Origin: Alkalinema pantanalense
GTDB lineage: Bacteria > Cyanobacteriota > Cyanobacteriia > Leptolyngbyales > Leptolyngbyaceae
Direction of reading: 5' to 3'
Length of the DNA stretch: 64,000 bases
NCBI RefSeq assembly: GCF_050753345.1
Contig: NZ_JBLZFX010000008.1
Coordinates: 1 to 64,000 of the forward strand
In this document: positions 44,181-54,900 of the stretch, one piece after another
Position numbering within the stretch: position 1 is the first letter of the stretch
How the letters are laid out: each line of letters opens with the position of its first letter
The notes under the pieces: generated by a model
What the model was told of the DNA's origin: nothing
The model's database searches: none
What the model saw: only the letters and a program-made list of their open reading frames with translations
Program-made: the position numbers and the translations under genes

Positions 44181-44936
44181 ATGCGTAGTCCTAATTTATT
44201 GGCCTTAGATTTTGATGGTGTCATCTGTGATGGCCTGTTTGAGTATTTTCAGACCGCTTGGCGTGCCTATTGCCAGCTATGGCATCCAGACAATACCCCC
44301 CCGACCGAAGAAGTTGCCCAAACCTTCTATCGACTGCGTCCGGTGGTGGAAACAGGCTGGGAGATGCCCGTTTTGATCCATGCTTTAGAGTCAGGGTTTA
44401 GCGAAGCTGCAATTTTGCAAGAGTGGCCCAACCTCGCCCTAGAACTGTTGCATCACCATCGCCTGAATCCGAAAGAAGTGGGGGCGATCGTCGATCGTAT
44501 TCGAGATCAATGGATTGCCCAGGATCTGCCGAGTTGGTTAGGTGAACATCGCTTTTATCCAGGGGTGATCGATCGACTCAAAGCCACTGAAAATTTTGTC
44601 ATTATTAGTACCAAAGAAGCGCGATTTATTCGCCAATTACTGCAAGAACAAGGGGTTGAAATTCAAGATGATCGGTTGTTTGGCAAAGAAAAACAACGGC
44701 CTAAGTACGAAATTCTGCGCCAACTTAAACCGGAGTATGACACGATTTGGTTTATTGAAGATCGCCTCAAAACATTGCAAATGATTGAACAGCATCCTGA
44801 GTTAACGGATGTGGAACTTTTTTTAGCGGATTGGGGCTATAACCTGGTACGCGATCGGGATATTGCTCAACAGAGCGATCGGCTCCATCTACTGAACCTG
44901 GATCAGTTTCAACAATCGTTTGACCTATGGTCTTAA
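44181..44936 (+). CDS. HAD-family hydrolase
   Basis: A 251-residue HAD protein. Motif I is LLALDFDGVICDGLFEYFQT (nucleophile Asp and acid Asp). Motif II is VIISTKEARFIRQLLQEQGV, motif III includes the Lys in RPKYEILRQL, and motif IV is IWFIEDRLKTLQMI. The cap region (about 20-130) is helical. A phosphatase of a small metabolite is expected; the substrate is unknown. It is a single gene with a weak terminator at 45099-45125. Confidence 0.9.
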   Translation: MRSPNLLALDFDGVICDGLFEYFQTAWRAYCQLWHPDNTPPTEEVAQTFYRLRPVVETGWEMPVLIHALESGFSEAAILQEWPNLALELLHHHRLNPKEVGAIVDRIRDQWIAQDLPSWLGEHRFYPGVIDRLKATENFVIISTKEARFIRQLLQEQGVEIQDDRLFGKEKQRPKYEILRQLKPEYDTIWFIEDRLKTLQMIEQHPELTDVELFLADWGYNLVRDRDIAQQSDRLHLLNLDQFQQSFDLWS

Positions 44937-45098
44937 CTGCCTTTACCCGATCTGCTGGGATAGTGCATTAGGACTGCTTTCCAGTGCCCTGGATGAACCA
45001 AGAGGAGGATCAATTCTGAAGGAATTTTGTTGGTAGGCAACAGATGATGTCAAAATTGCAAAAAATGTCCAACAGAAAAAACTGGTCTCATCAAAATT

Positions 45099-45125
45099 AG
45101 AAAGCCGATCGTGGCTTCTACCTTT
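45099..45125 (+). terminator. Weak terminator after the HAD hydrolase gene
   Basis: AGAAAGCC and GGCTTCT form an imperfect stem around GATCGT, followed by ACCTTTT. It lies in the 332-bp gap 44937-45268, which otherwise holds no recognised gene. Confidence 0.4.
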
Positions 45126-45268
45126 TCCAGCAACGTCTGAAACAGAAAACATTGCTCGGCAGAAGAAATAACCACGATCGGCGAGTCACACGCTGGAATG
45201 AGTTGCTAATAACTAGCACATAAAATCAACTGACTGAGAGACTGGCAGCGACTCATGTTGCTATCAGG

Positions 45269-47074
45269 CTAATGTTGCCACCAGATTGTCAACCCCGTCG
45301 AAGTTGCGGGTGGTGCAGGGTTGGTGAAATAGATGCCATCGCCTTCATGGCCTGGAATCATCACCACGGCACCATAGCCCGTTACTTCGCCTCCATGGGT
45401 TCGTTGCCATTGATAGGAAGATGAACCATTGGTCGCATGGAACCAAGAATCAAGAATCCGCGAATTCAACGCAATGTGATAGCCAAAGTGATAGGAAATG
45501 TCATCATTGATAAACATGGTTGTGCGGAAACCTGCCACTTGACGTAATCCCTTAAACACACGCCACCACGGATCAGGCCAGTTGGCTCGATCGGGCGGAG
45601 CCGGAATAATGGAACAGCCCTTCAAGAATAGGTACCGCATACTGCTGCCACTGCGATCGCCGTAGGCCGGTTGAGTGCCTAGATTGAGATCCACAATGTC
45701 GCAACAATTGCTGCGTGTTGTGAATAGCCAATTGGCTCCATGGCCTTCCATCAGCACAACATTCCACTTGTCCACAAAGGAATCTTCCTGATTGAGCCAG
45801 AGCCGAGGTTCATCCCAATAGTAATCACCATAGGTAATGGCTGGGAATCCCATGAGTTTGCCCCAAGCCATGCCATTTTTCAAATCGTTGGCGTCATCTA
45901 CCCACGCGCTATGATCATTTCGAACCACATACCGACCCACCGTTGGGCTTTGGAGGATCGATCCAGTGGGGCCTCCTGGTAGCTGAGCGAGCTTGTCGGA
46001 TTGTAACTGCTTCACGCCACTCGGTTCGCTTGGTAGCTCACGAGCTTGGGTATCTTCCACCACTACGGGTTCCGGGGGATTCTTCAGCGCTGCCACTAAC
46101 CCTGAGAAGAAGGCTTTACCGACCCCATTGGGCGAAGAAATTTCAGCCGTAAAGGTATAAGCAGGTTGCACGTATTTACGATCGTTGCCGGAATAGACCA
46201 AACTGGGTTGAGTCACCCGAATTTCCGAAGCACCGCGAAACTTCTGTTTCAGTAGGCTTTCAATTTCATCATAGACTTCTCGATCGCGCCGTAGTTCAGT
46301 CGGTAAATTAGTCGGTACCAACTGTTGTAATCGCCGTTCCAGTCCTTCTAGCTTGCCTTGGTTCCCTAAATCCACTAAGAGCTGTGACCCTTCTCCAATC
46401 ACAGGTTTTTGATTGAGGCTTCTGGAAAAAATCACCGTTTGTAAAACATTCTGGGTTACGGGTGATTGCCCTTGCTTCACATCTGCTTTTTGTAGGGTTA
46501 CCAGTTGTCGGGGCTCAAATTGACTACTGTCTGATGGCAACAACTTGAGCGTATTCACGTGGTTCAATGCCACTTTCAACGCTTCATTGCGGTTTAGCAA
46601 TGTAATCTTATTGCTTGCCAACTGTTCAGCTCGGGGCAGGAAAAAGATATGGCCTGTGTTCTCATCCAGGGATAGTCGGGTAAAGGATTGATCCCTTTCC
46701 ATGAAGACTTTGAGCCGATTCGGCGAAAGCAGCAGTGGAGACAAGAGCGGTTGCTTCAGATTGGGGAGCGTTTGAACTCTGGGTTTTTCGATCAGATTTT
46801 GTTGTAGGCGCAGTTGTTCAATCAGTTTAGGCTGAACTTGTAACCGCTTCATTGCATAGATCTGCATCCCTTGGGGCGATTCCAGGGGAACCCGTTCCAT
46901 GATAATTTTTGGGGTGAGACCGATCGGCTTAATCACATCCGGTCGCTTGATGATAGGATCCCGAATCGGCCCAGGGAACTGGCTTTGCCCCATAGCAGCA
47001 CTCAAAAACAATACTGTAATGAGGGTGGTTCCAGAGAGTAAGAGTTTTGTAAATAAGCGATTGGATATCAGCAT
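45269..47074 (-). CDS. Secreted protein resembling the DUF6345 group; possible His/Cys dyad
   Basis: A 601-residue protein. The N-terminal segment (LLLSGTTLITVLFLSAAMG) is a signal peptide. Residues 30-370 have a long alpha/beta region with Pro-rich spacers and a PepSY/M4-propeptide-like part (RNEALKVALNHVNTL). The C-terminal ~220 residues contain WNVVLMEGHGANWLF (His445), MRYLFLKGCSIIP (Cys487), WWRVFKGLRQVAGF and ILDSWFHATNGSSSY. This order (GHG, then GC, then GL...GF) fits the DUF6345 pattern and recalls the His-Cys dyad of clan CD peptidases. No peptidase activity can be claimed from this. Confidence 0.75.
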   Translation of the reverse strand: MLISNRLFTKLLLSGTTLITVLFLSAAMGQSQFPGPIRDPIIKRPDVIKPIGLTPKIIMERVPLESPQGMQIYAMKRLQVQPKLIEQLRLQQNLIEKPRVQTLPNLKQPLLSPLLLSPNRLKVFMERDQSFTRLSLDENTGHIFFLPRAEQLASNKITLLNRNEALKVALNHVNTLKLLPSDSSQFEPRQLVTLQKADVKQGQSPVTQNVLQTVIFSRSLNQKPVIGEGSQLLVDLGNQGKLEGLERRLQQLVPTNLPTELRRDREVYDEIESLLKQKFRGASEIRVTQPSLVYSGNDRKYVQPAYTFTAEISSPNGVGKAFFSGLVAALKNPPEPVVVEDTQARELPSEPSGVKQLQSDKLAQLPGGPTGSILQSPTVGRYVVRNDHSAWVDDANDLKNGMAWGKLMGFPAITYGDYYWDEPRLWLNQEDSFVDKWNVVLMEGHGANWLFTTRSNCCDIVDLNLGTQPAYGDRSGSSMRYLFLKGCSIIPAPPDRANWPDPWWRVFKGLRQVAGFRTTMFINDDISYHFGYHIALNSRILDSWFHATNGSSSYQWQRTHGGEVTGYGAVVMIPGHEGDGIYFTNPAPPATSTGLTIWWQH

Positions 47075-47991
47075 AATTTCCTTCCCAAATCATGTCCTAG
47101 AGAGGGGCTGACCTGAAAATTAGGTTTGCTACCGACGATCGAAGAGCCTCGATTTCAGGTCTTTTTTTGGGATAGATGCATTTCCCCGTGCTCCCTATAG
47201 TCTTTACGGAACAGTATTGACGGATCTCAGTTCTCCGGTTGTATGGGAGATTCGTTAATCGTTTGGGCCACAACAGGTCGGCGGAACTTTGAAGGTTAGA
47301 AAAGCCTCCGCCATGGGAGATGTGTCACGATCGCCCACCAATAAAAACTCTATGTTCGATCGTGAGGAGATAACCGATGGAGAGAACTACTCATGCGATG
47401 ATTAAAATCATCTTTTTTAATTCATCTATTCCCTAAATATTCCGTAGATATTCAAAAAGCATTGGCAAAACATGAACTCCAGTCATGCTTTTTAAAGAAT
47501 TGAATCGGTTGTATCCGGTGTTGTCTTTCATCAAGGAGAACAAGGAAAATCTTGACTACTAGCCTTTAACGACTAGCGTTTAGCTAATCACTTTTAACTA
47601 CTAACCAGTCTTATCAAACCAGTATTGTCCAACTAGTATTAGTAAGCTCTAAAAACTGGCAGGACTGTACAGACAATCAATCTGAATAGATAACCCATCT
47701 GAAAGTCAAATTTTCAGAGATGGATGCGTTAACCGCAAAGATCTTAGAGACCAATGCGTCAGAGGCCCATGCGTGAGTGGCTCAGTCAGAGATTAAATCA
47801 AAGGTTCAGTCAAAGGTTCAGTCAAAAACTAACGTTAAAGACCTGTAGGGATTTTACCTATTTCAATTGTAGAAAATCCCTTGAAAAACTGAAATGTTGA
47901 ATAGAAAATTAACGTTTTATTGAACCGTTGATTGTCGGTTGGTGTGTGATTGGAGGGGGCATCAACCCATGGCGCTGTGATATAGGCAGTC
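47075..47991. other. Long intergenic region (917 bp)
   Basis: No supported gene. It holds a plus-strand terminator-like hairpin at 47110-47168 and small tandem repeats (TCAAAGGTTCAG twice near 47800). The promoter of the minus-strand secreted protein gene should be near 47075-47150. There may be an unannotated small RNA. Confidence 0.5.
47110..47168 (+). terminator. Orphan plus-strand terminator-like hairpin
   Basis: GACCTGAAA (47110-47118) and TTTCAGGTC (47153-47161) are perfect inverted repeats separated by 34 nt, followed directly by seven T. No plus-strand gene precedes it for over 2 kb, so it may end a small RNA or antisense transcript. Confidence 0.6.
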
Positions 47992-49287
47992 CTAAAAGTT
48001 GGAATGGGGGGGATTGGGCGATCGGTTTAAAAGAGGCGTAGTCGGAGTGGAGAGGGGTTGAGCTGGTTCTACGCCAGCTTTGCTTAAATCAGTGCTCTCC
48101 ACCTGCTCGAGTATCGCTGCATGGACAATATTTCCCAGGACATTTAACATCGTGGAAAGTCCATCAATGAGTCGATTTACCCCGGCGACGATCGCCACTC
48201 CTTCCACGGGGAGCCCCGCAGCCGTCAATACCGTCGTCATCATGATGATCCCTGCACCGGGAACCCCAGCTGTACTCAAGGACACTAAGAAAGTACTGAG
48301 AAAGACTGTGGAGAGTACTGTCGGAGTGAGGGGGATCTGGAACAATTGCGCAATGAAAATCGCGTTAAAGCCCTGCATAATTGCTGAACCATCCCGCTTC
48401 AATGCTGTCCCTAAAGGAATCGCAAAGCTCGCGATCTCATCTCGCATCCCATAGGCGGTCTGGGCATCCTTGAGCGTGACAGGTAAAGCTGCATTGGAAC
48501 TAGCGGTTGCAAACGCTAGGGACAGGCTAGGCGAAAAGTTTTGAAAGATTTTGAGGGGAGAAATTTTGAAGGCAATCAGTAGGACAATGTAAACGGCAAT
48601 CATCCATAGAATTGCAATAAAGTTTCCTGCCACGTAGTTAAATAACCTAACAATAATGCCTAAACCTTGCTTAGCAATGACGGAACTCATCAACGCAAAA
48701 ACACCGATCGGTGAAGTATAAAGCACAAGAAATAAAACTTTCTCGCTAATGGCATAGATACTCTCAATCAACTGAACAAACGGTTGGGCTTGTTTTCCCG
48801 CTTGCTGGATTCCTAGACCTAGCAACGCGGCTGAAAAAATGGTTTGTAATAAATGCCCCGTTGCCAGCGCTGTGAGAGGATTAGTGGGGACTAAGCTAAT
48901 CAGCCATGCCAATACATCGGGAGCCTGGGGAGAGACCAGTACAGGTTCGATCGCAAGATCTGTCATTTGAACGGACGATCGCAGGACTATCGCCGTTCCC
49001 ATGCCCAACGCAACGGCCACTGAACTCGTGAGGCAATAACCGCCCAAAAGCCGGACTGTATATCGCCCCATTTCGGCGGCATTCCGGATGCGTGTCATTG
49101 CCAAAATCAGTGAGGAGAAGATGAGGGGCACAACAACAAACTGAATCAGCCGCAGAAAGACTTGCCCTAATGGATCAAACCCGTAATGATCAATTGCCCC
49201 AACCCAGGTAGGGCAGAGTTCATGGAGGGCTGTTCCAACTGCTACGCCTCCCACTAAAGCCAGCAAAATGAGAGTTGAAAGAGTCAT
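47992..49287 (-). CDS. Dicarboxylate/amino acid:cation symporter (DAACS family)
   Basis: A 431-residue polytopic membrane protein with about eight TM helices. LAFATASSNAALPVTLKDAQ is the Ser-rich HP1 motif. ALKRDGSAIMQGFNAIFIAQ (NMDGTA-like, here RDGSA), STAGVPGAGIIMMTTVLTAA (HP2) and GVNRLIDGLSTMLNVLGNIV are substrate and cation sites. It imports C4-dicarboxylates or acidic amino acids with Na+ or H+. The NMDGT motif is altered at its first positions, as in several related carriers. It is a single gene. Confidence 0.9.
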   Translation of the reverse strand: MTLSTLILLALVGGVAVGTALHELCPTWVGAIDHYGFDPLGQVFLRLIQFVVVPLIFSSLILAMTRIRNAAEMGRYTVRLLGGYCLTSSVAVALGMGTAIVLRSSVQMTDLAIEPVLVSPQAPDVLAWLISLVPTNPLTALATGHLLQTIFSAALLGLGIQQAGKQAQPFVQLIESIYAISEKVLFLVLYTSPIGVFALMSSVIAKQGLGIIVRLFNYVAGNFIAILWMIAVYIVLLIAFKISPLKIFQNFSPSLSLAFATASSNAALPVTLKDAQTAYGMRDEIASFAIPLGTALKRDGSAIMQGFNAIFIAQLFQIPLTPTVLSTVFLSTFLVSLSTAGVPGAGIIMMTTVLTAAGLPVEGVAIVAGVNRLIDGLSTMLNVLGNIVHAAILEQVESTDLSKAGVEPAQPLSTPTTPLLNRSPNPPHSNF

Positions 49288-49606
49288 AATCCGCGATCGT
49301 ACTCACTAACGCGCACCACAAAACTAATTTATCTGAGTTTTGTACCATCTATTGTGTTCCGTGGATGAGTCGGGGGGTGCATGATGTGGTAATGGGGGGA
49401 GAAGGTAAGGGATACAAGAGGGGAAAGGGGGGAAGGGGGAAGTGCACCCGAGGTCGGGTCGGGTTGGAAATCTGGTGCGATCGCCGATCGCTGCATAAAT
49501 CTCCCAACTCCACCGTGGAAAGATCTAACTGCGAGGAATCGTCCATTTGACCTGTCCCGTAGCCAATGTTTTTCCTTTAGTTAGCCCTCAACTTACGGAG
49601 ACTCCC
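49288..49606. other. Purine-rich intergenic region
   Basis: A 319-bp gap with a long G/A-rich stretch on the plus strand (about 49370-49445). No gene is seen. Confidence 0.45.
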
Positions 49607-51319
49607 ATGGGAATTTTTGCATTCTTCTCTCCCTTCAATGACGGTTCCCTATTTGTTGTAGGAGACAACCAAAACAATGCAATTACAATTGGTCGCAATG
49701 CCGCTGGCGATCTAGAAATTAATAATGGTAGTGTTCAGATTTTTGGTAATCGTCGTAGTTTCTCGAGCAATAGCCAAATTCAAGTCTTTGGCTTAGGCGG
49801 TAATGACACCATTACCATTGATGAAAGTAAAGGCAAACTACCCACTGCCCATATCTTTGGGGGATTGGGGAACGACATTATCAAAGGTGGCTCCGCGATC
49901 GACTATCTCTACGGCGGGGATGGTAATGACTTTATCGACGGCAACGGTGGCAACGATTTTGCCTTTCTTGGTGCAGGGGATGACGTATTCCAGTGGGATC
50001 CCGGTGATGGCAGTGACCTCGTAGAAGGGGGGCTGGGACTGGATACCATGATTTTCAATGGCTCCAACGGCGATGAAATATTTGACTTCTCTGCCAAGGG
50101 CGATCGGCTGCGCTTCTTCCGCAACTTGGGCAATATCGTCATGGATACCAATGATATTGAACGAGTGGATGTCAACGCATTGGGTGGCGCAGATACGATT
50201 ACCATTAACAATCTAGCGACAACCGATGTTAAAGATATTCAAATTAACCTCGGTGCATCCCTAGGGGAAATCCTGGGAGACAGCAAACTGGATTCCATTA
50301 TCATCAACGGAACCGACAATGCAGATACGATCGATCTCACCAGTAACGATAGTGGTCATCGGATAACTGGCTTAGCTGCTGCTGTACAAATTAGTGGTGC
50401 AGAAGCAACTGATAAACTGGCTGTCAATGCCCTCGGTGGCAATGATACCCTTCGTGCCAATACCCTACGCAGTACCTTAATTCAATTCACTGCCGATGGG
50501 GGTGATGGGGATGATGTCATCCTCGGCGGGCTAGGTGCAGATGTTTTATTCGGCGGTTTGGGGAACGACTTTATTGACGGGAATGGTGGTAATGATATCG
50601 CTTTTCTTGGTGCAGGGAACGATATCTTCCAATGGGATCCCGGTGACGGCAGTGATGTTGTGGAAGGTCAGGCTGGCTTCGACACCCTACGATTTAACGG
50701 TGCCAACATTGCTGAAATTTTTGACATTGTCGCCAACGGCGATCGGGCGAAGTTAAATCGCAACGTAGGCAACATCGTCATGGATTTTGATGATACTGAA
50801 AAGATTGAACTCAATGCCCTAGGCGGTGCGGACATCATTAATATTCAATCCCTCGTGGGTACCGATGTTCAAGAGATTGTCATCAACCTAGCAGCAGCGG
50901 GTTTAACCACTGGAGATGGCACTGTTGATCAAGTCAATATCTTTGGTACCAATGGCGATGATGGCATTGTGATTGCCAGTAACACAACAGGTTCTATCAT
51001 CAGCGGCCTCAGCGCAAGCATTAGCCTATTAGGAAGCGATCCAACGGATCAGTTTTCAATCAACGGACTTAATGGTAACGATATTATTGAGAGCAGCTTT
51101 TTCTCTAACACATCTGGATTATTAGTTCTATCCGGTGGCGCAGGGGATGATGTTCTTGTGGGAAGTGCAGGCAACGATCGGTTACTCGGCAATGATGGCG
51201 ACGATATTCTACTGGGCAATGCAGGTGACGATCGATTAGATGGCGGAAATGGGGATGATATTTTGATTGGGGGTGAGGGGAATGATGTGCTTTTGAACGG
51301 CGAAGTCAACAGCCAATAA
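49607..51319 (+). CDS. RTX-type calcium-binding repeat protein with internal duplication
   Basis: The ATG at 49607 (MGIFAFFSPFNDGSLFVVGD) follows ACGGAG 8 nt upstream; a frame start at 49547 is less likely. The 570-residue acidic protein carries many GGxGxDxx nonapeptides (GGLGNDIIKGGSAIDYLYGG, GGDGDDVILGGLGADVLFGG, NGDDILIGGEGNDVLL). Two ~225-residue modules are tandem copies, each with FIDGNGGND-FLGAG-FQWDPGDGSD. Probably secreted by a type I system through its C-terminus, binding Ca2+. No transporter genes adjoin. A two-way terminator follows. Confidence 0.9.
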   Translation: MGIFAFFSPFNDGSLFVVGDNQNNAITIGRNAAGDLEINNGSVQIFGNRRSFSSNSQIQVFGLGGNDTITIDESKGKLPTAHIFGGLGNDIIKGGSAIDYLYGGDGNDFIDGNGGNDFAFLGAGDDVFQWDPGDGSDLVEGGLGLDTMIFNGSNGDEIFDFSAKGDRLRFFRNLGNIVMDTNDIERVDVNALGGADTITINNLATTDVKDIQINLGASLGEILGDSKLDSIIINGTDNADTIDLTSNDSGHRITGLAAAVQISGAEATDKLAVNALGGNDTLRANTLRSTLIQFTADGGDGDDVILGGLGADVLFGGLGNDFIDGNGGNDIAFLGAGNDIFQWDPGDGSDVVEGQAGFDTLRFNGANIAEIFDIVANGDRAKLNRNVGNIVMDFDDTEKIELNALGGADIINIQSLVGTDVQEIVINLAAAGLTTGDGTVDQVNIFGTNGDDGIVIASNTTGSIISGLSASISLLGSDPTDQFSINGLNGNDIIESSFFSNTSGLLVLSGGAGDDVLVGSAGNDRLLGNDGDDILLGNAGDDRLDGGNGDDILIGGEGNDVLLNGEVNSQ

Positions 51320-51347
51320 AAAATATCGTCCATTGATCTTAATCTGT

Positions 51348-51376
51348 AAAAAGGTGGGAGCAATCCCACCTTTTTT
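51348..51376. terminator. Bidirectional Rho-independent terminator
   Basis: AAAAAGGTGGGA and TCCCACCTTTTTT form a 12-bp stem with a GCAA loop. A-run and T-run flank it on both strands, serving the RTX gene (plus) and the SH3-like gene (minus). Confidence 0.92.
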
Positions 51377-51446
51377 GTAGCCGTGCTTGTTCAATAGTAT
51401 TGCTAGTATGACTCTTCTAAGGATGTGATGAGCGTTCCCAATTCCC

Positions 51447-51890
51447 CTACCGAGTCAGAACGGGTTGAATATACTGCTTATTGGCTCGAACGTAGCATTG
51501 ATAACTTTGTCCCGTTCGACTCCGCACCCGCATCCACGTTCGTCCTTGGCGATCTTTTGCGTTGTAAAGCACTTCATCTGACCCACCCCGCCCTAAGTCC
51601 GCTTGCAGAATGCTGCCCTGGCTAAACGTTCTGGAAATCGCCGCCGTTACCTCAGAATCCTGCCGACAATTCAATCGCGAACTCACCACGCGCCATAAGG
51701 CTCCAGCTTGCAAACTCCCACTGGTGACCGTCCCTTTCACCGGGCCAGCATTGGTTAAATAATCACCACTGGAATTGATTTCAGGTCTGTTGTAGAAATC
51801 ACTACTGGCTCCAGCAACATTCGCCCCAGCAAGAGGGACGATTGGGGTTAACAGAACTGCTACTAAACTCAATCGCCAAGCAGACCGCAT
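51447..51890 (-). CDS. Secreted small protein with SH3-like fold
   Basis: A 147-residue protein. A signal peptide (LSLVAVLLTPIVPLAGANVAGA) precedes a mature domain with WRVVSSRLNCRQDSEVTAAI, ISRTFSQGSILQADLGRGG and GRTWMRVRSRTGQSYQCYVR. This resembles bacterial SH3 (SH3b) domains with two conserved Cys probably forming a disulfide. It lies downstream of the RND permease on the same strand but is probably a separate unit. Function is unknown; periplasmic. Confidence 0.8.
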   Translation of the reverse strand: MRSAWRLSLVAVLLTPIVPLAGANVAGASSDFYNRPEINSSGDYLTNAGPVKGTVTSGSLQAGALWRVVSSRLNCRQDSEVTAAISRTFSQGSILQADLGRGGSDEVLYNAKDRQGRTWMRVRSRTGQSYQCYVRANKQYIQPVLTR

Positions 51891-51967
51891 AGACCAACCT
51901 CAAGACTCCAGTCCTACCATAGCCCAACAGTCAGTTCCTCAGCCAACCGATGCAATTGGGCTAGAGG

Positions 51968-54900
51968 TCACTCGCGCGTCCCCACTCCAACCTCTTCCTG
52001 AACAGAACCAGTCTGTGATTCCGGAGAAGCCACGATCTCAAATTCTGGGGAGAGGCGATCATCCGATCGGCCTCCAAAGAAATCATGCAGCAACAAATAG
52101 AGGCAGGGAATAATAAATAACGTGAGTAATGTTGCTAGTGCTAATCCAGAAAAAACAACAATTCCCAATGGTTTAAGAAATTCTCCACCTTGGCCAATCC
52201 CTAATGCTAGGGGAAACATCCCTACAACGGTCGTAATGGTAGTCATTAAAATGGGTCGTAACCGTTGGGGAGCCGCTTGTAAAATCGCAGCTCGACGACT
52301 GACCTGATCCCGATCGCGGATTTGATTGGCCAATTCCACCATCAGAATCGCATTATTCACCACAATCCCAATTAGCAGCACAGCACCGACAATCACCGTA
52401 GCCCCGATCGCCGTCTGTGTCGCAAAGAGTCCTAAGATCCCACCTGATAGTGCCAAGGGCAACGTAAACATAATTACTAGGGGATCAACTAGAGAGTTAT
52501 ATTGAACGGCCATAACGACGAATACTAGAAAAGCCGCTAAACCACCCAGGACAGGCAACGCGCCCTGAATGTCCTGATTACTCTGTGCGGCTGCGCTAGG
52601 TAGCCGACTCACCCCTTCCGGCAGCGTTAGGGAATTGAAAATGCGATCGACTTCAGCCAAGGCACGACTTAAACTAGCTCCTTCCTTCAAGTTCCCTGCA
52701 ATCAAAAACACCTGTCGTTGGTTAATCCGCTGAATTTCCCCCGGTGCTTCCCCCAATTCAACGGTGGCCACATCACTCAGACGAATCAGGCGATTGTCTG
52801 AGGTAAATAGCGGCAGTTGTTGTAGTTGCGAAGGCTGACGAATGGCGTCGTTGGCTAACTCAACCCGCACATCCACCAAGCGGTTACCCCGTTGTAGTTG
52901 GGTGGGAATGGAACCTTGAATGGCAGTCTGTAACGTCGCGCCCACGTTTTCAACATTCAGCCCCACCCTAGTTGCCCGTTCCCGATCGAGGCGAATTTGC
53001 AGTTCTGGCTGGCGGCGATCGGCGTCGGGGCGAAAGCGAGAGAGGGTGGCCTGTTCTCCCAATGCTGCCAGTACTTGGCGTCCGGCCTGGGCTAGGGTCT
53101 CCGGATTGGTGCCTTGCAGCATAATGTCAATCTCGGCACCGCGCACGGGGGAATTGTTTAAAATTAAGCCCCGCACTTGACCAGGATTGAGACGCAGCAG
53201 AATATCGACCAAGTTGAGTTGATTGAGTTCTTGCGTCACGCGATCGATGTAGACTGACACATTCGCCCCCGGTTTGAGGGTAATGTTACTGGAACTGCGC
53301 AGGGCATTTTCGCTGGTGCTACTGCCAAACAACACGCCCCCCACGGTTGTAAAGACATAATCCGTTTCCGGCTGATTGAGCAGAATTTCATCCACCGCTT
53401 CCATTACCTTACGGCTCGTGGCGAGGGGCGTGCCCGATGGAAATTGGGCAATCAGGTTCGCTTGTCCGGTATTAATGCGGGGCAAAATTTCCTGGGGAAT
53501 TTGACCCAACACGAGCCAACTGCCGCCGCCTAAAAAGATAAAAGTGGCAGCTACAATGAGTAATCGTTGCTGTAAAACTCGCCGGAGGAAGGCCCCATAT
53601 TGCCGAGTTGCGATGGCAAAACGTTGGTTAAATGCCTGAAAAAGCCAGAGTTGACTCAGCCCGCTCGATCGAGGAATGGCCAGCAACCTTGAGGTCAGCA
53701 TGGGCACCACCGTCACCGCAACGACAATGGACGCAGCAACGGAAAAACTAATTGTGAGAATCAATTCATTAAACAGTAGGGCAATAAATCCACCAATCAT
53801 CAAAAAGGGTAAAACTGCAACCAGGTTGGTCGCCGTTGAAGCCAGCAAAGCCGACTCCACACTTTGCCCGCTTTGAATTGAGGTGGCAATAATTTGTTGA
53901 GGGGAAAGGGTCGATCGGGAATCCTGTCCCGGTGTCATTCCGGTATCTTCTGCGATCGTTTCCAGCATCACGATCGAGTTGTCTACGACAATCCCCACCC
54001 CCAACGCTAAGCCGCCTAAACTAAATACATTAATGGATAAGCCAAACAACCGCATTAAAATAATGGCAGCCAAGGTTGCTAAGGGAATCGCGAGAACGAT
54101 AATTAAGGTTTGCCGCAGGGATCCGAGAAAGAGCAAAACTGCAATTGCAGCTAATCCTGCCCCAAAAATACCGGAGGAGGTCACATTGGAAATTGCATTT
54201 TGAATAAAAACGGATTCATCCAGCGTTGGCAAAAATTCCATATCCTCTGGAATTAATCCCGATTTCTTCAACTCTGCAATGCGTTGTTTGACCGCGTCTA
54301 CCACGGCGATCGTGTTGGCATCCGGTTGTTTCTGAATGCTGACTTTAACGGCAGCTTGGCCATTTAGATTGACAAAAATGCGCTGTTCTTCAGTTCCGTC
54401 ATTCACCTCTGCGAAGTCTCGTAAATAAACCCGCCGCCGAGTGGTCACTGCGTTGGCACTGTCCGCGTTCGCACTGCCCGCTGTGGTTGAACTACTTGAA
54501 CTAGCTCCCGGACTGCCAACTGTTCCAGACTCGAAGGATAAGTTACGGATCTCCGTTGCATCCCGAAAGCGTCCAGCAAGGCGGGTCAAAGGTTCCGAGT
54601 TATTGCCGAGAATCCGTCCCCCCGAAACATCCTGATTACTTTCTCGCAACTCTGTCAGGACTTCATTGAGCCCAACTCCGAGGGCTTGCAGGCGGTTTAA
54701 ATCGACGAGAACTCGTACCTCTTCTTCCAATCCACCGGATACATCCACCGCCGCCACACCAGCCACCACGCCCAATTCCCGCGCCAGTTCTTCATCGGCG
54801 AAGACTCGCAACGCAGCGGAATCTAATGAGGGAGAAGTCAACGCCAATTCATAGACGGGCAACTGCGACGGATCAGCTTTAAATAACCGAGGTTGCTCGA

